A DNA stretch of 23,334 nucleotides from Candidatus Pacearchaeota archaeon (GTDB lineage: Archaea > Nanobdellota > Nanobdellia > Pacearchaeales > GW2011-AR1), in the NCBI GenBank assembly GCA_017608985.1, contig JAFCEV010000003.1, positions 1-23,334 of the forward strand, given 5' to 3'. The translations under genes and the position numbers were made by a program. A model generated the notes under the pieces. It searched no databases. It was given only the letters and a program-made list of their open reading frames with translations, and was not told where the DNA came from. Position 1 is the stretch's first letter; each line of letters opens with the position of its first letter. Below are positions 13,845 to 21,439 of this stretch, in pieces.

Positions 13845-15005
13845 TTAAAACTTCAAAATCTTCTTGGTTCCGTCCATTAGTCTGTTTATGAAAACTTCTG
13901 ATTTTTCATCTTCCTGTTTTTCTAAAGAAAGCACATTTAATAACTGAGGAATCAGCTTGTTAAATTCAGAGGGATTCTGCTCTGAATAGATTTTCATAGT
14001 CTCCTCTTCTATATTTTCAGAATCTCCAATTTCAATTTCCATTTCTGATTCCTTCAATTTTAAGTCATGGGTATTTTTCAAAACAAAATAAGCGTTCTGT
14101 TTTTTGGCAAATTCTTCTATCTGCTGGAATTTTATGTCTGACGTTTTGCCTTTTTCCAACTGACCGGAAATCCTCAGGAGAATTATCTTATCTTCCAATT
14201 CTTTTTTTTCCAGTTCTGATATTATTTTTTGCGTAGCAGTCAGAGCATTTTTAATTTCTATATTTAATGTTAAAACTTCTTTTATTTTTAATTCTATTTT
14301 AGCAAGTGTGTTTTCCACTTCTGTATCAACTATGTAAAAACTTCCTGACTTTAAATCCTCAAGTTCCTGAAAATTGTTCGGAAAAACAGGGCCAGGATAA
14401 ACAAAATTCTGATACTGGAAATCTATGTGTAAATGCCCTAAAGCATAATAATCTGCAGAAGGAAGAGATTCTACCTCAAGCGCATCCACAGGAAGAGTTC
14501 CTCTTGCCTTGTCAATTGTTGTGTGAAGCATAAGAATCTTAAACATACCAGGAGAATCATTAAGTTTTATTTTTCTAAGTTCTTCTATTTCAAGTCCTGA
14601 TTTTCTTCCAGGATACCCGTAAATTGCAAAACCTTTGTAAACAGTGGGGTTGAGAATTAGAGAATCATCTCTTTTTTCAAAATCCTCAACATTTTTACAG
14701 AAACCTGCTTTCTCAAGAACATCTAAAAAAGTTTTCCCTGAAACAGAATAATCATGAGAGCCTGCAATAATAAAACAAGGAATATTTGCTTCTTTTAATC
14801 TTTTAAATTCTGAAAAAGTCTCTTTAAGAATTTCTATAGAAGGATATGCAGAATCAAACAAATCTCCCGCAATCAACACAAAATCAAGTTTTGATTTTAT
14901 GCAAATATCTATTGCTTTTTTAAAAGACTGAAAATTTAATTCCTGCATTGGCTGTTGCTTCCAACCTCCAAGATGTACATCAGAAATGTGTGCAAATCGT
15001 GCCAT
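13845..15005 (-). CDS. mre11: Mre11 DNA repair nuclease
   Basis: The 386-residue protein is a metallophosphoesterase nuclease that resects DNA ends with Rad50. Visible motifs are DVHLG (Asp9, His11), GDLFD (Asp48), GSHDY (Ser83-His84-Asp85), an HTT segment and GHLHIDF. The usual Asn of the GNHD motif, a metal ligand in Pyrococcus Mre11, is Ser here; His84 is kept. The C-terminal third is Lys/Glu-rich and probably holds the Rad50-binding helices. A TATA box is centred 26 bases upstream of the ATG, so this is the first gene of the mre11-rad50 unit. The herA and nurA genes, often linked to this pair in archaea, are not in the window. Confidence 0.95.
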   Translation of the reverse strand: MARFAHISDVHLGGWKQQPMQELNFQSFKKAIDICIKSKLDFVLIAGDLFDSAYPSIEILKETFSEFKRLKEANIPCFIIAGSHDYSVSGKTFLDVLEKAGFCKNVEDFEKRDDSLILNPTVYKGFAIYGYPGRKSGLEIEELRKIKLNDSPGMFKILMLHTTIDKARGTLPVDALEVESLPSADYYALGHLHIDFQYQNFVYPGPVFPNNFQELEDLKSGSFYIVDTEVENTLAKIELKIKEVLTLNIEIKNALTATQKIISELEKKELEDKIILLRISGQLEKGKTSDIKFQQIEEFAKKQNAYFVLKNTHDLKLKESEMEIEIGDSENIEEETMKIYSEQNPSEFNKLIPQLLNVLSLEKQEDEKSEVFINRLMDGTKKILKF

Positions 15006-15026
15006 GAAAAAAGAATTATCCTGAAG

Positions 15027-15035
15027 TATTTAAAG
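15027..15035 (-). promoter_or_regulatory. TATA box of mre11-rad50
   Basis: The minus strand reads ctttaaata, centred about 26 bases before the mre11 ATG at 15005. Confidence 0.5.
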
Positions 15036-15109
15036 ATAATTGTAGTTAATTAATAATCAATTCCCAAACATATAACTTCTTAAAGAATAATTCTGCAGAG
15101 TAATATATT

Positions 15110-15589
15110 TTAAGTATTAAAAAAAGATATAATTTCTTCTTTAAAGAAAAATACTGCGACAAGTATTCCAAGCAAAAGAATTAACATAGCCACAAGAATA
15201 AAAATTATTGCTTTTCCTCTGGGCTTTTTTTGAGGGGATTCATAAGCTGAAACTTTCTGTGGAACAGAAGGAGTTTGTTGAATTGGCTGTTGAGATACTG
15301 GCTGAACAGTTTGCCCATATGCTGAAACCTTCTGAACAACTGCAGGTTGCTGAACAGGTTGTTGGGGCGTTGACTGAGTTTTTTGAGTTTGTTGAATTGG
15401 CTGTTGAATTGCTGGTTGAGGCTGAACCTGCTGAACAGGTTGTTGAACACCTGATTCCAAAGCTCTTGCAGCTTCTTCAATTTCTTCTTTATTATAGCCT
15501 GCGTTCAGAAAACTTCTCATCGCCTGGTTCAAAGATTCCCCTCTGCTTAATGCATTTCTTAATCCTCCTAATATGTCTTCCCTTACCAT
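15110..15589 (-). CDS. Q/P-rich tail-anchored membrane protein
   Basis: The 159-residue protein has three parts. An N-terminal helical domain (about 1-46) includes SLNQAMRSFLNAGYNKEEIEEA, UBA-like in pattern. A low-complexity linker (48-120) is made of Gln, Pro and Val with short repeats, including QKVSAY at 86-91 and 111-116. A single membrane helix lies at about 127-149, before a short end. This looks like a cytoplasmic binding domain on a flexible tether fixed to the membrane. The gene begins one base after the RNase J stop, so the two are cotranscribed. No function is known. A link to membrane-located RNA decay would follow from context only. Confidence 0.8.
   Translation of the reverse strand: MVREDILGGLRNALSRGESLNQAMRSFLNAGYNKEEIEEAARALESGVQQPVQQVQPQPAIQQPIQQTQKTQSTPQQPVQQPAVVQKVSAYGQTVQPVSQQPIQQTPSVPQKVSAYESPQKKPRGKAIIFILVAMLILLLGILVAVFFFKEEIISFFNT
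15240..15450. repeat. Degenerate CAA/CCN repeat coding the Q/P-rich linker
   Basis: Short imperfect repeats of gttgntgaacnggttgttg type fill this part of the 15110 gene and encode PVQQ, PIQQT and similar units. The pattern fits in-frame expansion of a low-complexity linker. It is not a CRISPR or a mobile-element repeat. Confidence 0.6.
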
Positions 15590-15590
15590 T

Positions 15591-16970
15591 TTAAAGTTTC
15601 AGGAGCTTTCCATTTGAAGATAAATGAGAAGTTTCACCGAGTTTATATCCATATTCTGAAGCAAGTTCAATAAAAGGTGTTTCTTGCTGAAGAGTTCCAT
15701 GCGCAGGAATTACATGTTTTGGTTTTAATAATTCAAACAAATCTCTCATGTCTTCCCTGCTTCCATGCCCATGAACATGGACATCAGCCTGAATTTTTAC
15801 ACCAATTTTTCTCAGCTTATTATCCAGTCTTTCACGGGCAAGAATATTTACAGGAACAGGAATTACGCTTGAAGAAAAAAGGATATGGTCTCCTGATTTA
15901 AAATTAAAACTTGTCTGCCCTTTTATAATTCTATCAAGAATAGAATTCTCTTCTGCCTGATGCCCTGTACAAACAACAAAATATCTCCCTCTGTTTTTTT
16001 CCAATTTTTTCAGAAAAGCTTCAATTTGCCTTCTATATTTAATTAATTTTATTTTTTTCCGAAAAGGGCAGGAATTGACTTTAGATGCTGCATCCACATA
16101 TTTGTTTAAACTCCTTCCTAAAAAAACTATCTCTCTCCCTGTTTTGCTTGCAAATTTTACTATGTTATTTAATCTCTCTATATGCGAAGAAAAAGTTGTT
16201 GCAAAAAATGCAGAATTTCTGCCTCGCAATTTTGAAAATGCATCTTCCAACATATGCTCTGCTATTTTCTCTCCTCCCGGTTTTGTTTCTGTACCTGAAT
16301 AAAGAGCATCCACCACTAAAACTTTCACTCCCTTCCTCCCTATTTCTTTTAATTTTTTGTAATTCGGAGGCTGCCCCAAAGTAGGGTAATTATCAAATTT
16401 TAAATCTAAGCCATAAAAGAAAATTCCTTCTTTTGTATGAAGAGCAGGAAAAACACAATGGATTGTTGAATGAGTAGCATGAATAAAATCTATTTTGTAT
16501 GTTCCACTCTTTCCTTTGATTATGTGGCTTGAATCAGGTTTAACTGTCCTTAACCTATTTCTAATTTTTATTTTTTCATCCTCTACAATCGCTTCCAAGA
16601 TTTTCATAGTAAAAGGAGTTGCATAAATTGTTGCTTGAGGATACCTGTTTGCTATATAAGGTGCCCCTCCAACATGATCCAGGTGTGCATGGCTTATGAA
16701 GATAGCCCTTACCTTGTTTCTCCATCCAAGTTTATCAAGAACTCTGTCATCAGGAATTGCTCCGAACTCCCTCAGTTTCTGTTCAGTATATCTCTGTATA
16801 GGTTTTCCTTTCTTAAATCTGGAGGCATATTCTAAAAGATTTTCTTCCTGAAGTTCCACGATTCCCGGGATATATAAGCCCATATCAAAAATAAAAACAT
16901 CTTCATCAACTTTTACAGCTGTCATATTTTTTCCAACTTGCTCATAACCTCCGATTGTACAAATTTCCAT
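15591..16970 (-). CDS. rnj: Archaeal ribonuclease J (beta-CASP 5'-3' exoribonuclease)
   Basis: The 459-residue protein has a metallo-beta-lactamase core with GGYEQVGKNMTAV at the N-terminus, FDMG at 28-31, HAHLDHVGG starting at 94, HATHS and GLDLKFDN. The beta-CASP domain has TTFSSHIERL and FLGRSLNKYV, and the closing motifs are HVHGHGS and PAHGT. Archaeal RNase J degrades RNA 5' to 3' and prefers monophosphate ends. No KH domain is present, which separates it from FttA encoded at 8665. Length is normal for the archaeal family. A TATA box is centred 25 bases upstream, in a divergent promoter region shared with rnp2. Confidence 0.94.
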   Translation of the reverse strand: MEICTIGGYEQVGKNMTAVKVDEDVFIFDMGLYIPGIVELQEENLLEYASRFKKGKPIQRYTEQKLREFGAIPDDRVLDKLGWRNKVRAIFISHAHLDHVGGAPYIANRYPQATIYATPFTMKILEAIVEDEKIKIRNRLRTVKPDSSHIIKGKSGTYKIDFIHATHSTIHCVFPALHTKEGIFFYGLDLKFDNYPTLGQPPNYKKLKEIGRKGVKVLVVDALYSGTETKPGGEKIAEHMLEDAFSKLRGRNSAFFATTFSSHIERLNNIVKFASKTGREIVFLGRSLNKYVDAASKVNSCPFRKKIKLIKYRRQIEAFLKKLEKNRGRYFVVCTGHQAEENSILDRIIKGQTSFNFKSGDHILFSSSVIPVPVNILARERLDNKLRKIGVKIQADVHVHGHGSREDMRDLFELLKPKHVIPAHGTLQQETPFIELASEYGYKLGETSHLSSNGKLLKL

Positions 16971-16987
16971 TTTTCTCTTTAATCCCG

Positions 16988-16999
16988 CCTTTTATAAAT
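16988..16999 (-). promoter_or_regulatory. TATA box of rnj
   Basis: The minus strand reads atttataaaagg, centred about 25 bases before the ATG at 16970. It is one of the clearest TATA matches in the window. Confidence 0.6.
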
Positions 17000-17081
17000 T
17001 TAAGTGGGAAATTTGCTTTATATATTTTTTCAGGATAATTAATTAAAAAAAGTAAGATTAATCAATCCAAAATTATAAAGA

Positions 17082-17090
17082 TTTTTATAG
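17082..17090 (+). promoter_or_regulatory. TATA box of rnp2
   Basis: The sequence tttttatag is centred about 24 bases before the ATG at 17111. A second TATA-like aattataaag sits ten bases further upstream. Confidence 0.5.
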
Positions 17091-17110
17091 ATGGTTTTCT
17101 TCTTTAAAAC

Positions 17111-17389
17111 ATGAAACCCCTTAAACCATCAATGCGAGAGAAAAAAAGATATCTTTTAGTAGAAGGCAAGAATCCAAAAGAAAACATTGAAAAAGCTCTT
17201 AAAGATTTTTTAGGTATTTTAGGCATGTCTAAAGTTGGATTGAAATTTATTAAAACAGGAAAAGACAAAGCTATTATTTCTGTAAATAGAAATGGAGTTA
17301 ATAATGTTCGGGCTTCACTTGTTGTCTGGCCTGATAAGATGACTGTGAAAAAAGTAAGCGGAACATTAAAAGGATTAAGCAGAAAATGA
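17111..17389 (+). CDS. rnp2: RNase P protein subunit Rnp2 (Pop5)
   Basis: The 92-residue protein begins MKPLKPSMREKKRYLLVE, the typical start of archaeal Pop5/Rnp2. It continues with a helix (NIEKALKDFLGILGMSKVGL) and the conserved strand pattern KAIISVNRNGVNNVRASLVV. With Rnp3 it forms the catalytic-domain cofactor of the RNase P RNA, which matures tRNA 5' ends. It is shorter than many family members (about 110-120), ending soon after KKVSGTLKGLSRK. The position just before psmA matches the archaeal exosome-proteasome superoperon. Rnp3, often a neighbour, is not seen here. Confidence 0.88.
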   Translation: MKPLKPSMREKKRYLLVEGKNPKENIEKALKDFLGILGMSKVGLKFIKTGKDKAIISVNRNGVNNVRASLVVWPDKMTVKKVSGTLKGLSRK

Positions 17390-17493
17390 GATTAAATTTT
17401 TATTAAAAGAAAGGATTGAAGTTACAAAATAACAATAGAAAGCCTTAAAAACTCAGATTTCTTTGGTTTTTTTGAAGAGAAGAAAAAGTTAAA

Positions 17494-17505
17494 TTTATTA
17501 TAAAA
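17494..17505 (+). promoter_or_regulatory. TATA box of the psmA-exosome operon
   Basis: The sequence tttattataaaa is centred about 23 bases before the ATG at 17523. It lies in a 133-base gap that also holds T-rich tracts near 17400 and 17465, possible stop signals for rnp2. Confidence 0.5.
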
Positions 17506-17522
17506 TTCTCTAAGATTAGAAA

Positions 17523-18251
17523 ATGGATTTACCAACAGAAATACAACATCAAGCAATGGGTTATGATAGAACTGCGACGATGTTTTCACCAGAAGGACTT
17601 TTGCTACAAGTAGAATATGCTGAAAAGACAGTCAGGCTTGGAAGCGCGAGTGTCGGCATGGTTTGTTCTGACGGGGTTTTCATAATCGCAGACAAAAGAA
17701 TAGAAGATAAACTCGTAGTTCAAAAATCCGCGAATAAAATTCATGAAATTGACATGCATATTATGGCAAGTGTTGCAGGAATTCTTTCTGATGCAAGAAT
17801 TTTGGTTGAAAAAGGACAGGTTCTGGCACAGCAACACAGAGTTACTTATGACTCTCCCATAGAACCTGAGTCAGTAATCAAAGAAATAGCAAACATAAAA
17901 CAGCAGTTCACACAATATGGGGGTGCAAGACCTTTTGGAGTTTCTCTTATGGTTGCGGGAATCAATGAGAAAAAACCAGAATTATTCACGAGTGACATAA
18001 CAGGAAATTATCTTTCATATCATGCAAACGCTATTGGGGAAAACGATGATAAAATAAAAGAAAAATTAAGAGAAAGATATAAAGAAGACTTGACAATTAA
18101 AAAAGGAATAAAAATAGTTCTTGAAATTTTCAGGGAAATACAGGAAAAAAAATTTAATATAAACAGATTTGAACTCGTTTATATTAAAAGCAGTGAAAGG
18201 AAATTTCAGAGGATTGTTGGAGATGAATTAAAGGGGTTTATAAAAGGATGA
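17523..18251 (+). CDS. psmA: Proteasome subunit alpha (20S structural and gate subunit)
   Basis: The 242-residue protein has the alpha-subunit signature YDRTATMFSPEGLLLQVEYA at about 14-33 and continues AEKTVRLGSASVGM, with KLVVQKSANKI around the pocket Lys that binds HbYX tails of the regulatory ATPase. It forms the outer rings of the 20S proteasome and gates entry to the PsmB chamber. The start at 17523 fits the TATA spacing. Its Met12 is a possible but less likely start. The end overlaps sdo1 by 4 bases (ATGA). It heads the operon psmA-sdo1-rrp4-rrp41-unknown-rrp42, so protein turnover, ribosome maturation and RNA decay are co-expressed. Confidence 0.96.
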   Translation: MDLPTEIQHQAMGYDRTATMFSPEGLLLQVEYAEKTVRLGSASVGMVCSDGVFIIADKRIEDKLVVQKSANKIHEIDMHIMASVAGILSDARILVEKGQVLAQQHRVTYDSPIEPESVIKEIANIKQQFTQYGGARPFGVSLMVAGINEKKPELFTSDITGNYLSYHANAIGENDDKIKEKLRERYKEDLTIKKGIKIVLEIFREIQEKKFNINRFELVYIKSSERKFQRIVGDELKGFIKG

Positions 18252-18931
18252 CTAACACATTAGCAAGAATTAAAAAAGCAGGAAAAAATTTTGAGATTAT
18301 TGTTGATATGAATAATGCTCTCAAATTCAAAAAAGGAGAGATTTCTTTCATAGAAGCAGAAGGAGACAGAATTTTTACAGATTCTAAAAAAGGTTTTGTT
18401 GCTTCTAATTCTGATTTAGAAAACGCTTTTGGAACTACAGACACAAATGAAATCATAAAGGAAATTGTCAAAAACGGCGAGGTTCTTCTGACACAAGAAC
18501 ATCGTGATGCTGAACAGGAAAAAAAATTCAAACAAGTTGTTGATTTTTTAACAAGAAATTCAGTTGATTCACAAACAGGAAACCCGCATACAGCTGAAAG
18601 AATTAAAAATGCACTTGAGCAGGCTCATGTAAATATAAAGAATGTGCCTATAGAAAACCAGATAAAAGAAATTGTTGAAGCAATAAGCAAAATTATTCCG
18701 ATAAGATTGGAGACAAAAAGAGTAAAAATAAATATTCCTGCAATTTACACAGGAAAAGTTTACGGAACAATAAACCAGTATAAAGAAGAAGAAAAATGGC
18801 TCAATGACGGAAGTTTAGAAGTTATCGTCGCTGTTCCTTCAGGTATGATTATGGATTTTTATGATAAAATAAATTCGGTGACGCACGGGGGTGCTTTGAC
18901 AGAGGAGATAAAGGAGGAAGAAAATGAATAA
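18248..18931 (+). CDS. sdo1: Ribosome maturation protein SBDS (Sdo1)
   Basis: The 227-residue protein has the three SBDS domains: the N-terminal FYSH domain (about 1-90, including DTNEIIKEIVKNGEVLLTQEHRD), a helical middle (RNSVDSQTGNPHTAERIKNAL is the family hallmark) and a C-terminal ferredoxin-like domain (from about 160, GSLEVIVAVPSGMIMDFYDK). SBDS helps to release the anti-association factor aIF6 from the large ribosomal subunit. It is coupled to psmA by a 4-base overlap and stands in its usual archaeal place before rrp4. The acidic tail EEIKEEENE is encoded by a purine-rich stretch with a strong Shine-Dalgarno match (see 18924). Confidence 0.95.
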   Translation: MTNTLARIKKAGKNFEIIVDMNNALKFKKGEISFIEAEGDRIFTDSKKGFVASNSDLENAFGTTDTNEIIKEIVKNGEVLLTQEHRDAEQEKKFKQVVDFLTRNSVDSQTGNPHTAERIKNALEQAHVNIKNVPIENQIKEIVEAISKIIPIRLETKRVKINIPAIYTGKVYGTINQYKEEEKWLNDGSLEVIVAVPSGMIMDFYDKINSVTHGGALTEEIKEEENE

Positions 18932-18995
18932 GAAGAAATCAAAGATTCTTAGCTCATCTATACAGAAGGATTTCATATGGCTGAAAGAAAAATAG
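18924..18995 (+). CDS. Possible 23-codon micro-ORF at the sdo1-rrp4 junction
   Basis: An ATG at 18924 follows a perfect aaggagga element at proper distance. It starts a short frame (MNKKKSKILSSSIQKDF...) that ends inside rrp4. It overlaps the last codons of sdo1 and the first codons of rrp4. The ribosome site may be incidental, since the same bases encode Lys-Glu-Glu in sdo1. It could couple sdo1 and rrp4 translation. Support is weak. Confidence 0.2.
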   Translation: MNKKKSKILSSSIQKDFIWLKEK

Positions 18996-19642
18996 TAATA
19001 CCTGGAGAATCAATTGTTAAAGGAAATGATTTTCTGCCTGGAGAAGGAACAGAAAAAAGAGGGGAAGAAATTATTGCTCTCAGATACGGGCTTTCTGAAG
19101 AAGTGAACAGACTGGTGAAGGTAATTCCCCTATCAGGAGTTTATCAACCGAGAAGAGGAAATGTTGTTATAGGAAAGGTTGAAAATCTGACTATGAATGG
19201 CTGGCTTATAGATGTAGGAACTGCAGAAACCGCATTTTTGCCACTGGCAGAGGTTCCCCGTTATGTGAACAAAGATGCTCTGGAAGAAATTATGGATATA
19301 GGAGATATGGTGGTTGCAAAGATATTCGGAATAAACAAAAGAGGAATAGATTTGAGCATAAAATCTAGAGGGCTTGGAAAAATAAATGAGGGGCTAATTA
19401 TAAAAGTAAATCCAAATAAAGTTCCGAGAGTCATAGGAAAAGAAGGAAGCATGATAAATTTAATAAAAAATGAGACAGGATGCAATATAACTGTCGGACA
19501 GAACGGATTAATATGGATTAAAGGAGATAAAATAGAAAATGAACTTTACGCAAAAAAAGCAATATTGTTCGTGACTGAAAAATCCTTTGTCAGCGGACTC
19601 ACAGAAGAAATTAAAAAATGGTTTGAAAAGGAGAAGAAATGA
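18977..19642 (+). CDS. rrp4: Exosome RNA-binding subunit Rrp4
   Basis: The 221-residue protein has the Rrp4 order: N-terminal domain (1-55, with VIPGESI), S1 domain (about 60-130, GNVVIGKVENLTMNGWLIDVG) and KH domain (about 135-210, with VIGKEGSMINLIKNETGCNI). It forms the cap of the archaeal exosome and feeds RNA to the Rrp41-Rrp42 ring. An aagga site lies shortly before the ATG. The end overlaps rrp41 by 4 bases. Position and length are normal. Confidence 0.95.
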   Translation: MAERKIVIPGESIVKGNDFLPGEGTEKRGEEIIALRYGLSEEVNRLVKVIPLSGVYQPRRGNVVIGKVENLTMNGWLIDVGTAETAFLPLAEVPRYVNKDALEEIMDIGDMVVAKIFGINKRGIDLSIKSRGLGKINEGLIIKVNPNKVPRVIGKEGSMINLIKNETGCNITVGQNGLIWIKGDKIENELYAKKAILFVTEKSFVSGLTEEIKKWFEKEKK

Positions 19643-20349
19643 CAGCAAAAATATTCAAGCGTCCTGACGGAAGAAAACCTGACGAAATAAGAAAGATGGA
19701 GGCAAAAGTGGGGATCATCCCTAATGCAGACGGAAGTGCTATGTTCAGATTCGGAGACACAATTGCTTTTGCTGCTGTCTATGGCCCAAAAAAAATGCAT
19801 CCTCAGCATTCACAAGATCCTGAAAAAGGAACTCTAAGATGCAATTACAATATGCTAAGTTTTTCTGTTAACGAAAGAATTCGTCCTGGACCAAGCAGAA
19901 GAAACATTGAAATTAGCAAGATAACTGAATGGGCTTTGGAACCTGTTCTGATGATTGGCAAATATCCTAATATGGTAATTGAAGTCCATATAAATATTAT
20001 TCAGGCAAATGCTTCAACCCGCTGTGCAGGAATTAATGCTGCTGCAATGGCTCTGGCACATGCAGGAATTCCCATGAGAGAATTGGTTTCAAGTGTTTCA
20101 ATAGGAAAACTGGATAAACAATTAGTTGTAGATGTCAGTAAAGACGAGGAAGATTGGGAAGAAGGAGAAGGAGCAACAGATATACCTATAACTTTGACAA
20201 AAAGTGGAGAAATAACTCATCTACAACTGGATGGAAAAATTACAAAAGAACAATTAAAAGAAGTGCTTGGGCTTGCAAAAAAAGCCACAGCTAAGATTTA
20301 TGAAGTTCAGAAAAAAGCCCTGAAAGAATCATTGGAGGATGAAAAATGA
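19639..20349 (+). CDS. rrp41: Exosome catalytic subunit Rrp41
   Basis: The 236-residue RNase PH-fold protein carries the phosphorolytic active site of the exosome. Phosphate and RNA contacts are visible in NERIRPGPSRRNIEIS (Arg80, Arg82, Arg87, Arg88). The acidic catalytic segment is DVSKDEEDWEEGEGATDIP, with Asp181 in the conserved DIPI motif. It degrades RNA 3' to 5' with phosphate and can add tails in reverse. Overlaps of 4 bases couple it to rrp4 upstream and to an unknown gene downstream, where rrp42 would normally follow directly. Confidence 0.96.
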   Translation: MTAKIFKRPDGRKPDEIRKMEAKVGIIPNADGSAMFRFGDTIAFAAVYGPKKMHPQHSQDPEKGTLRCNYNMLSFSVNERIRPGPSRRNIEISKITEWALEPVLMIGKYPNMVIEVHINIIQANASTRCAGINAAAMALAHAGIPMRELVSSVSIGKLDKQLVVDVSKDEEDWEEGEGATDIPITLTKSGEITHLQLDGKITKEQLKEVLGLAKKATAKIYEVQKKALKESLEDEK

Positions 20350-20636
20350 ATGAGGAACAGGAATATCTTATAAGAGTTTATAAAAAAGGTGAAAATATAG
20401 AACACAGTCATAGATTAGTATTACCTGAAGAAATCAAAAATGTTCGTACAAAAGTTTTAACAAAGGAGAAATATGAATCATTTAAGAAATCTCTCAATGA
20501 ATATACCAGATTTATTAATGAAGAACTTAATGAAAATATTAATTTCCTTGAAGAACAATTAAATAAAAGTCAGAGTAAAGAATTTGAATTAAAAATAAAT
20601 ATCCCAGTACAACTAAAAAAACAAGAAAAAAAATAA
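20346..20636 (+). CDS. Unknown 96-residue protein inserted between rrp41 and rrp42
   Basis: No family was recognised. The first half is mixed (EYLIRVYKKGENIEHSHRLV, with two His), the second half is a long charged helix (NEYTRFINEELNENINFLEE), and the end is a beta-like stretch (FELKINIPVQL) before a Lys tail. It is soluble and has no cysteines. It starts inside the rrp41 stop (ATGA overlap), and rrp42 starts one base after its stop. Coding is therefore well supported by the tight packing. In archaea rrp41 and rrp42 are usually adjacent. The place suggests a subunit, regulator or assembly partner of the exosome, but this is inference from context. Confidence 0.75.
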   Translation: MNEEQEYLIRVYKKGENIEHSHRLVLPEEIKNVRTKVLTKEKYESFKKSLNEYTRFINEELNENINFLEEQLNKSQSKEFELKINIPVQLKKQEKK

Positions 20637-20637
20637 A

Positions 20638-21438
20638 ATGATAGAAACATCAGATATAACAGGAGAAAGAATTAGAAGATATCTAGAGGAAGGAAAGAGA
20701 TTTGATGGAAGAAAACCTGATGAATTCAGGGAAATAACAATTGAAACAGGAATTTCGAAAAATGCAGAGGGTTCAGCAAGAGTCAAAATAGGAAAAACAG
20801 AAGTTTTTGTAGGAGTCAAAATGGATGTTGTGGAACCATATCCTGATTCTCCTGACAGAGGAAATCTTATTGTATCTGCAGAACTGCTTCCTTTAAGTTC
20901 TCCAAGATTTGAGAACGGCCCCCCAAAATTCCCAACAATTGAACTTGGAAGGATAATCGACAGAGGAATCCGGGAAAGCGAATTCATAGATTTTGAAAAA
21001 CTATGCATAAAAAAAGGAGAAAAAGTCTGGACCGTATTTATAGATATTTATTCTATAAATGACGACGGAAATCTGCTGGACGCTTCAGGAATAGGGGCTA
21101 TTGTTGCACTAAAAAATTCTAAAATTCCTGTATATGATAAAAAAGAAGGGAAGGTTTTATTCGGAGAGCGAACAAAAGAAAAAATTCCTCTCGCAAAAGA
21201 TATTATTATCCCCATAACAGTGCATAAAATAGGTGATAATTTTATAGTTGACCCCACTCTAGAAGAAGAAGATATTAGTGAAGTAAGAGTTACAATCGGA
21301 AGTTCAAAAGGAGTAATCTCTTCTATACAAAAAGGTGGTGATAAGAGTTTAAAGACTGAAGAACTATACAGGATTTTAGATTTGTCTGAAAAAGTCTGGG
21401 ATGAAATTTATTCAAAAATTGAAAAATCTTTAAAGTAA
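20638..21438 (+). CDS. rrp42: Exosome structural subunit Rrp42
   Basis: The 266-residue protein is the second RNase PH-fold subunit. It shows FDGRKPDEFREI near 22-33, the strand pattern ARVKIGKTEVFVGVK, PRFENGPPKFPTIELGRIIDRGIRES (split here over about 98-123) and DASGIGAIVAL. Rrp42 lacks the catalytic acidic motif but forms the hexamer ring and helps to bind RNA for Rrp41. Length fits the family (about 260-275). It ends one base before the next small frame. Confidence 0.95.
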   Translation: MIETSDITGERIRRYLEEGKRFDGRKPDEFREITIETGISKNAEGSARVKIGKTEVFVGVKMDVVEPYPDSPDRGNLIVSAELLPLSSPRFENGPPKFPTIELGRIIDRGIRESEFIDFEKLCIKKGEKVWTVFIDIYSINDDGNLLDASGIGAIVALKNSKIPVYDKKEGKVLFGERTKEKIPLAKDIIIPITVHKIGDNFIVDPTLEEEDISEVRVTIGSSKGVISSIQKGGDKSLKTEELYRILDLSEKVWDEIYSKIEKSLK

Positions 21439-21439
21439 A

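Noticed and set aside
15240..15450. Regular short repeats that might be a CRISPR or minisatellite
   Set aside because: The units are 6-18 bases, imperfect, without unique spacers, and stay in frame with a Gln/Pro-rich protein linker.
15208..15594. A 128-codon plus-strand frame opposite the Q/P-rich gene
   Set aside because: It is the antisense of a low-complexity repeat, which naturally lacks stops. The minus-strand gene has a signal-free helical domain, a tether and a membrane helix, and is coupled to RNase J.
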